Assembly (NCBI GenBank): GCA_017936205.1
Contig: JAGBGB010000216.1
Span: 1 to 10,173 of the forward strand
Length of the DNA: 10,173 bases
Direction of reading: 5' to 3'
DNA from: Oscillospiraceae bacterium
GTDB taxonomy: Bacteria > Bacillota > Clostridia > Oscillospirales > Oscillospiraceae
Positions 7,673 through 10,173 of this stretch are shown one piece after another; position 1 is the first letter of the stretch; every line of letters starts with the position of its first letter. Below the pieces are notes generated by a model. It was not told where the DNA came from and did not search any database. It worked only from the letters and a program-made list of their open reading frames with translations. A program made the translations under genes and the position numbers.

Positions 7673-7701
7673 ATTGTACGCAGGAAACTGCGGTTTGTCA
7701 A
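7673..7701 (-). promoter_or_regulatory. Sigma-A promoter of the methyltransferase-dprA-topA-trmFO-plsX-rnc operon
   Basis: TTGACA (7701-7696), a 17-base spacer, then TACAAT (7678-7673), one base from consensus in the -10. The start should lie near 7667, with a leader of about 40 bases. The spacer contains a perfect dyad CGCAG-N4-CTGCG (7679-7692). No other strong promoter was noticed before rnc, so this one may drive all six genes. Confidence 0.8.
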
Positions 7702-7844
7702 GTGCCCCATATGCAGCCATTCGTGAGAATAAAGGGAAATAACGAAGAGAAGAGGGAGAAAAACAATGGTTCTGATTCCTTAATTTCCCAAGCGCATTCA
7801 AGGAAGAAGCTCACCGCTGCGAAAAAATCATTCCTATAAACAAG
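7702..7844. other. Noncoding spacer between greA terminator and operon promoter
   Basis: No plausible gene is seen. On the minus strand it holds a pyrimidine-rich run at about 7744-7765 and a T6 run at 7822-7827. GGGAAAT at 7734-7740 and ATTTCCC at 7783-7789 could pair over a long loop, which is probably chance. The 73-codon plus-strand frame across it starts inside the methyltransferase gene and has no family resemblance. Confidence 0.5.
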
Positions 7845-7880
7845 TGGAGTCTACATAAGCTTCAGCCTATGCAGACTCCA
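7845..7880 (-). terminator. Rho-independent terminator of greA
   Basis: As minus-strand RNA the arms (7880-7865 and 7860-7845) form a 16-base-pair stem with two G-U wobbles and the four-base loop UGAA. As plus-strand RNA the wobbles become A/C mismatches, so the structure favours minus-strand transcription. The stem begins 30 bases after the greA stop. A moderate U-tract (CTTGTTTAT) follows, and a T6 run lies about 18 bases on. Confidence 0.75.
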
Positions 7881-7910
7881 TTATCAGCTTTAAATTGGGA
7901 ATAATCGTCT

Positions 7911-8390
7911 TTATCTCTCCACAGACAGGATCTCGAAGCGGACGGTTCCTACAGGTGCCTCATATTCGGCAATCTCTCCAACACGCTTACCAAGAAGGGC
8001 CTTGCCTAAAGGAGATTCGTCAGAAATACGTGCCTCCATAGGATTAGCTTCCTGTGTACCTACGATAGCGAACACTTCGTTCTCATCAAATTCAAGGTCA
8101 CGGACAACAACTGTGCAGCCCAAGCCAACGATCCCCTTCATTTCTTCAGAAGCCTCGTCACTAATGATAACTGCATTGTCCAGAATGTTCCGAAGCTCGG
8201 CGATCCGCCCCATAAGTTCACCCTGTGCGTTCTTTGCCTCATCGTATTCACTGTTCTCAGAAAGGTCACCGAAGGAGCGAGCCTCATTGATCAGCTGTGC
8301 GATCTCCTGCATTTTCTCAGTTTCGAGATACTTCAATTCTTCCATATATCGAACTCGCATTGCGTTGGTGATTTTGTACTCCGTTGCCAT
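7911..8390 (-). CDS. greA: Transcription elongation factor GreA
   Basis: GreA enters the RNA polymerase secondary channel and stimulates cleavage of the transcript in backtracked complexes, letting elongation restart. The 159 residues match the family (about 157-160). Residues 1-75 form the coiled-coil finger, with the tip signature GDLSENSEYDEAK at 41-53; D42 and E45 are the acidic pair that positions Mg2+ at the polymerase active site. The C-terminal half is the FKBP-like domain (DESPLGKALLGKRVGE). The frame extends five codons to a TTG at 8405, but that codon overlaps the ribosome site GGAGG, which is eight bases before ATG 8390, so 8390 is the start. It sits alone between its own promoter and terminator. 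Confidence 0.97.
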   Translation of the reverse strand: MATEYKITNAMRVRYMEELKYLETEKMQEIAQLINEARSFGDLSENSEYDEAKNAQGELMGRIAELRNILDNAVIISDEASEEMKGIVGLGCTVVVRDLEFDENEVFAIVGTQEANPMEARISDESPLGKALLGKRVGEIAEYEAPVGTVRFEILSVER

Positions 8391-8425
8391 ATAAAAATCC
8401 TCCAAATTATGTTACAGTGGGAATA

Positions 8426-8454
8426 ATTATAATAGATTCCTCCACCTATGTCAA
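8426..8454 (-). promoter_or_regulatory. Exact-consensus sigma-A promoter of greA
   Basis: TTGACA (8454-8449), a 17-base spacer, TATAAT (8431-8426): both boxes and the spacing are the textbook optimum. The -35 box begins four bases after the stop codon of the upstream protease gene. The start should be near 8420, giving a leader of about 29 bases that includes GGAGG at 8403-8399. Confidence 0.88.
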
Positions 8455-8457
8455 GTA

Positions 8458-9648
8458 TTATTTTTGGAATTGTTCCAATGCAGCCTGTAATTGCGGATCT
8501 TCTGAAGGGGAAATTGACTGTAAATAAATGTCAATATATAGTTCTTGATCCACTTCCACCACCACATCGGGAGTGATTCCGACTCCCTCTAAATTCACAC
8601 CATTAGGGGTGCTGTAATGACCGGTAGAAATGGCAATCGCTGACCCATCACTCATAGGGAAGGTCTGTTGATAATTCCCCTTCCCAACTGTTTGGACTCC
8701 AACAATGGTCGCCCACTCATATTCCTGCATTGCTGCAGCAAAAAATTCCGCTGCGGAATAGGAATCCTGATTCACCATTACTACCATAGGAAGCTCAAGC
8801 AGACTGTCCCCGGAGGAATAATCAATGCTCTCTTCTCCACGATAATCAACAGCGCGGAACAAAGGGCCCTCCGGAAGTAAATAGTCCAACACCTTACACA
8901 GCTCTGTCTTCCTACCACCGGGATTGAAGCGCAAATCAAAGATCAAGCCTCTAACCCCTTGGGAGTTCAGATCCTCAATGGCTTGGATCGTGCGCTCTGC
9001 ACAATGAGCCTGAAAGTTCTCAATTTTTATATATCCGATCCCGTCCAGATTCTCATAGCTGACTACCTCGATCTCGATCAGCTTTCGAATAAGCTTCATC
9101 TCCAAAAGCTGACCATCCCGCTTAACAGTAAGCGTCAGTTCAGTGCCTTCCTTCCCACGGATGAGATTACTCATCTCGTCAACTCCAATGGTAACGGCAT
9201 TCTGTCCATCTACTGAAATGATCATATCTCCCGGCAGGATCCCAGCCTCATGAGCAGACCCACCACGGTTCACTTCCATGACCGTAATACCCTCATCATC
9301 CTCATTTACAAGGCGAACTGTAACACCAATACCAACATACTCGTTATTGCTGTCTTCTAAATAGGAGGCATACTCATCGGCACTGATATAATAGCTCCAA
9401 CGATCCCCGGCAGCTTCAACAGCAGCTTCCGCAAGGTAGTCCCCCAGATCCTCCGTCTCATAGCCATCCACATAAACTTTATCCAACAGATCTACAACTT
9501 CCCTCAGTTTTTTCTCATACTCCGGGACAGTTTCCTCTGTAGGCTCCTTATTTAGGTCCCCCATCAGCTCTGAAAAAGTAGGAACGCAGGCGGTCAAGGA
9601 GATACAGAGCAATGCAAGTGTCAAGAATAACAAGATCGTTCTTTTCAT
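8458..9648 (-). CDS. S41 (C-terminal processing) family lipoprotein protease with PDZ domain
   Basis: A 396-residue secreted serine protease of the CtpA/CtpB/Tsp type, acting outside the membrane. A lipoprotein signal peptide (MKRTILLFLTLALLCISLTAC, 1-21) ends in the lipobox LTA-C, so C21 should carry the lipid anchor. An acidic linker and helical segment (22-100) precede a PDZ domain (about 104-190: GIGV, AGILPGD, RGKEGT). The S41 core has LIFDLRFNPGG, then NQDSYSAAE with catalytic S298 and TVGKG with K323, exactly 25 residues apart as in Tsp. The Bacillus-type C-terminal peptidoglycan-binding domain is absent. The frame opens at a GTG (9690) inside a hairpin, but ATG 9648 with GGAG six bases upstream gives the proper signal peptide. 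An M23 hydrolase gene precedes it; substrates are unknown. Confidence 0.93.
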   Translation of the reverse strand: MKRTILLFLTLALLCISLTACVPTFSELMGDLNKEPTEETVPEYEKKLREVVDLLDKVYVDGYETEDLGDYLAEAAVEAAGDRWSYYISADEYASYLEDSNNEYVGIGVTVRLVNEDDEGITVMEVNRGGSAHEAGILPGDMIISVDGQNAVTIGVDEMSNLIRGKEGTELTLTVKRDGQLLEMKLIRKLIEIEVVSYENLDGIGYIKIENFQAHCAERTIQAIEDLNSQGVRGLIFDLRFNPGGRKTELCKVLDYLLPEGPLFRAVDYRGEESIDYSSGDSLLELPMVVMVNQDSYSAAEFFAAAMQEYEWATIVGVQTVGKGNYQQTFPMSDGSAIAISTGHYSTPNGVNLEGVGITPDVVVEVDQELYIDIYLQSISPSEDPQLQAALEQFQK

Positions 9649-9675
9649 AATCGTCTCCATGGGTAAAAGTGTGAT

Positions 9676-9697
9676 AGGGCGCGTTTGCACGCGCCCT
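9676..9697 (-). terminator. GC-rich hairpin between the M23 and S41 genes
   Basis: AGGGCGCGT (9697-9689) pairs perfectly with ACGCGCCCT (9684-9676) around the GNRA-type tetraloop GCAA: nine base pairs, mostly G-C. The only T run (TTTT, 9668-9665) starts seven bases after the stem, so it is a poor classical terminator. It may be a leaky terminator or an mRNA-stabilising element that sets different expression of the two genes. No clear promoter is seen between it and the S41 start. Confidence 0.55.
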
Positions 9698-9739
9698 GTT
9701 TGATTCGCCCCTTCGTGAGAAATAGGCGATAGATTGAAT

Positions 9740-10173
9740 TTACGGTAGGCTAATATAGTTCATCGGGTTCACGGTAGAACCATTATAGTAAATCGTGAAA
9801 TGCAGGTGGGGACCGGTAGAATAGCCGGTAGAGCCTACATAACCAATGATCTCGCCACGGTCAACATACTCTCCTTCACTGACAGTGTAGTGCGTCATGT
9901 GACCGTACAGAGAGGAATAGCCATCCAAGTGATTCACAACCACATAATAGCCATAGGCATAATTATATGTAGCTGTAGTTACCTTGCCACTCTTAGTTGC
10001 GTAGATAGGTGTGCCACTTCCGGCTGCCAGGTCTACTCCATTATGGAAGGAATAATTGCCGGTGATGGGATGCACTCTATAGCCATAGGAGCTGGTCAGC
10101 ATGGTGCAATACTGCAGAGGGAAGCAGAAGCTCTCTCCGGTAGAGGGAGGAGTAGAGCTTCCTCCACTGCTGA
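9740..10173 (-). CDS. M23 family metallopeptidase, C-terminal part (peptidoglycan endopeptidase)
   Basis: The frame is open to the window edge, so the N-terminus is missing; the ATG at 10102 is internal. What remains is a Ser/Gly/Thr/Pro linker (SSGGSSTPPSTGES) and a complete LytM domain. The domain opens with LTSSYGYRVHPITG, followed by FHNGVDLAA, whose His (10045-10043) and Asp (10033-10031) are zinc ligands. Next come YGHM and GPHLHF, with the HxH pair at 9808-9800. It ends shortly after, with NPMNYISLP and TAA. The family cleaves peptide cross-bridges of peptidoglycan outside the cell. A C-terminal LytM domain after a flexible linker, next to an S41 protease gene, recalls the EnvC/PcsB-like hydrolases often encoded after ftsEX; the upstream part needed to confirm this is not in view. 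Confidence 0.92.
   Translation of the reverse strand, partial: SSGGSSTPPSTGESFCFPLQYCTMLTSSYGYRVHPITGNYSFHNGVDLAAGSGTPIYATKSGKVTTATYNYAYGYYVVVNHLDGYSSLYGHMTHYTVSEGEYVDRGEIIGYVGSTGYSTGPHLHFTIYYNGSTVNPMNYISLP

Noticed and set aside
7734..7789. Long-range inverted repeat GGGAAAT / ATTTCCC before the operon promoter
   Set aside because: Only seven bases separated by 42, with no link to a promoter or gene end; likely chance.
8391..8405. TTG start for greA, five codons longer
   Set aside because: The TTG overlaps the GGAGG ribosome site that serves ATG 8390, and GreA proteins begin at the equivalent of 8390.
9649..9690. GTG start for the S41 protease, 14 codons longer
   Set aside because: The GTG is inside a perfect hairpin, and the extra residues would precede a complete lipoprotein signal peptide that begins at 9648.
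9740..10102. M23 gene as a complete 120-residue protein
   Set aside because: The frame continues upstream without a stop to the window edge and encodes a linker typical of a longer secreted hydrolase; no ribosome site precedes the ATG at 10102.

Overview
All genes supported here lie on the minus strand, so gene order is described from the high-coordinate end to the low end. The window is a housekeeping block of a Firmicutes-type bacterium, most likely a member of the Clostridia. Reasons: a folate/FAD-dependent TrmFO; the Firmicutes arrangement plsX-rnc-smc; dprA directly followed by topA and trmFO; strong GGAGG-type ribosome sites; and sigma-A promoters with near-consensus boxes. Base composition looks balanced rather than AT-rich, which would suit an Oscillospirales-like lineage, but this is a low-confidence inference. 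I see no mobile element, CRISPR array, tRNA, rRNA or horizontally acquired island.

Layout. (1) 9740-10173: C-terminal part of an M23 peptidoglycan endopeptidase, whose start lies outside the window. A GC-rich hairpin follows at 9676-9697. (2) 8458-9648: an S41/CTP-family PDZ lipoprotein protease. (3) greA (7911-8390), with its own exact-consensus promoter (8426-8454) and a hairpin terminator (7845-7880). (4) A long tight operon starting at a strong promoter (7673-7701): TrmH/SpoU RNA methyltransferase, dprA, topA, trmFO, plsX, rnc. Its genes are separated by 1-15 bases or share ATGA stop/start overlaps. (5) A 331-base gap holding an imperfect terminator-like hairpin (322-357), a 24-base imperfect palindrome (122-145) and an extended -10 promoter (83-111). 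(6) The first 16 codons of smc (1-48).

How the genes fit together. The M23 and S41 pair belongs to cell-wall remodelling and envelope proteolysis. GreA rescues backtracked RNA polymerase. The big operon joins RNA modification (SpoU enzyme, TrmFO), DNA handling (DprA, TopA), entry to phospholipid synthesis (PlsX) and RNA processing (RNase III), and leads to chromosome condensation (SMC). It is a set of core genes united by genome position more than by one pathway.

Three start codons were set downstream of the longest reading frame (dprA at 6861, greA at 8390, the S41 protease at 9648) because of ribosome-site placement. I found no convincing undescribed system. The points most worth checking are small: two dyads at promoters, the hairpin between the M23 and S41 genes, the absence of acpP between plsX and rnc, and a diverged loop in DprA.
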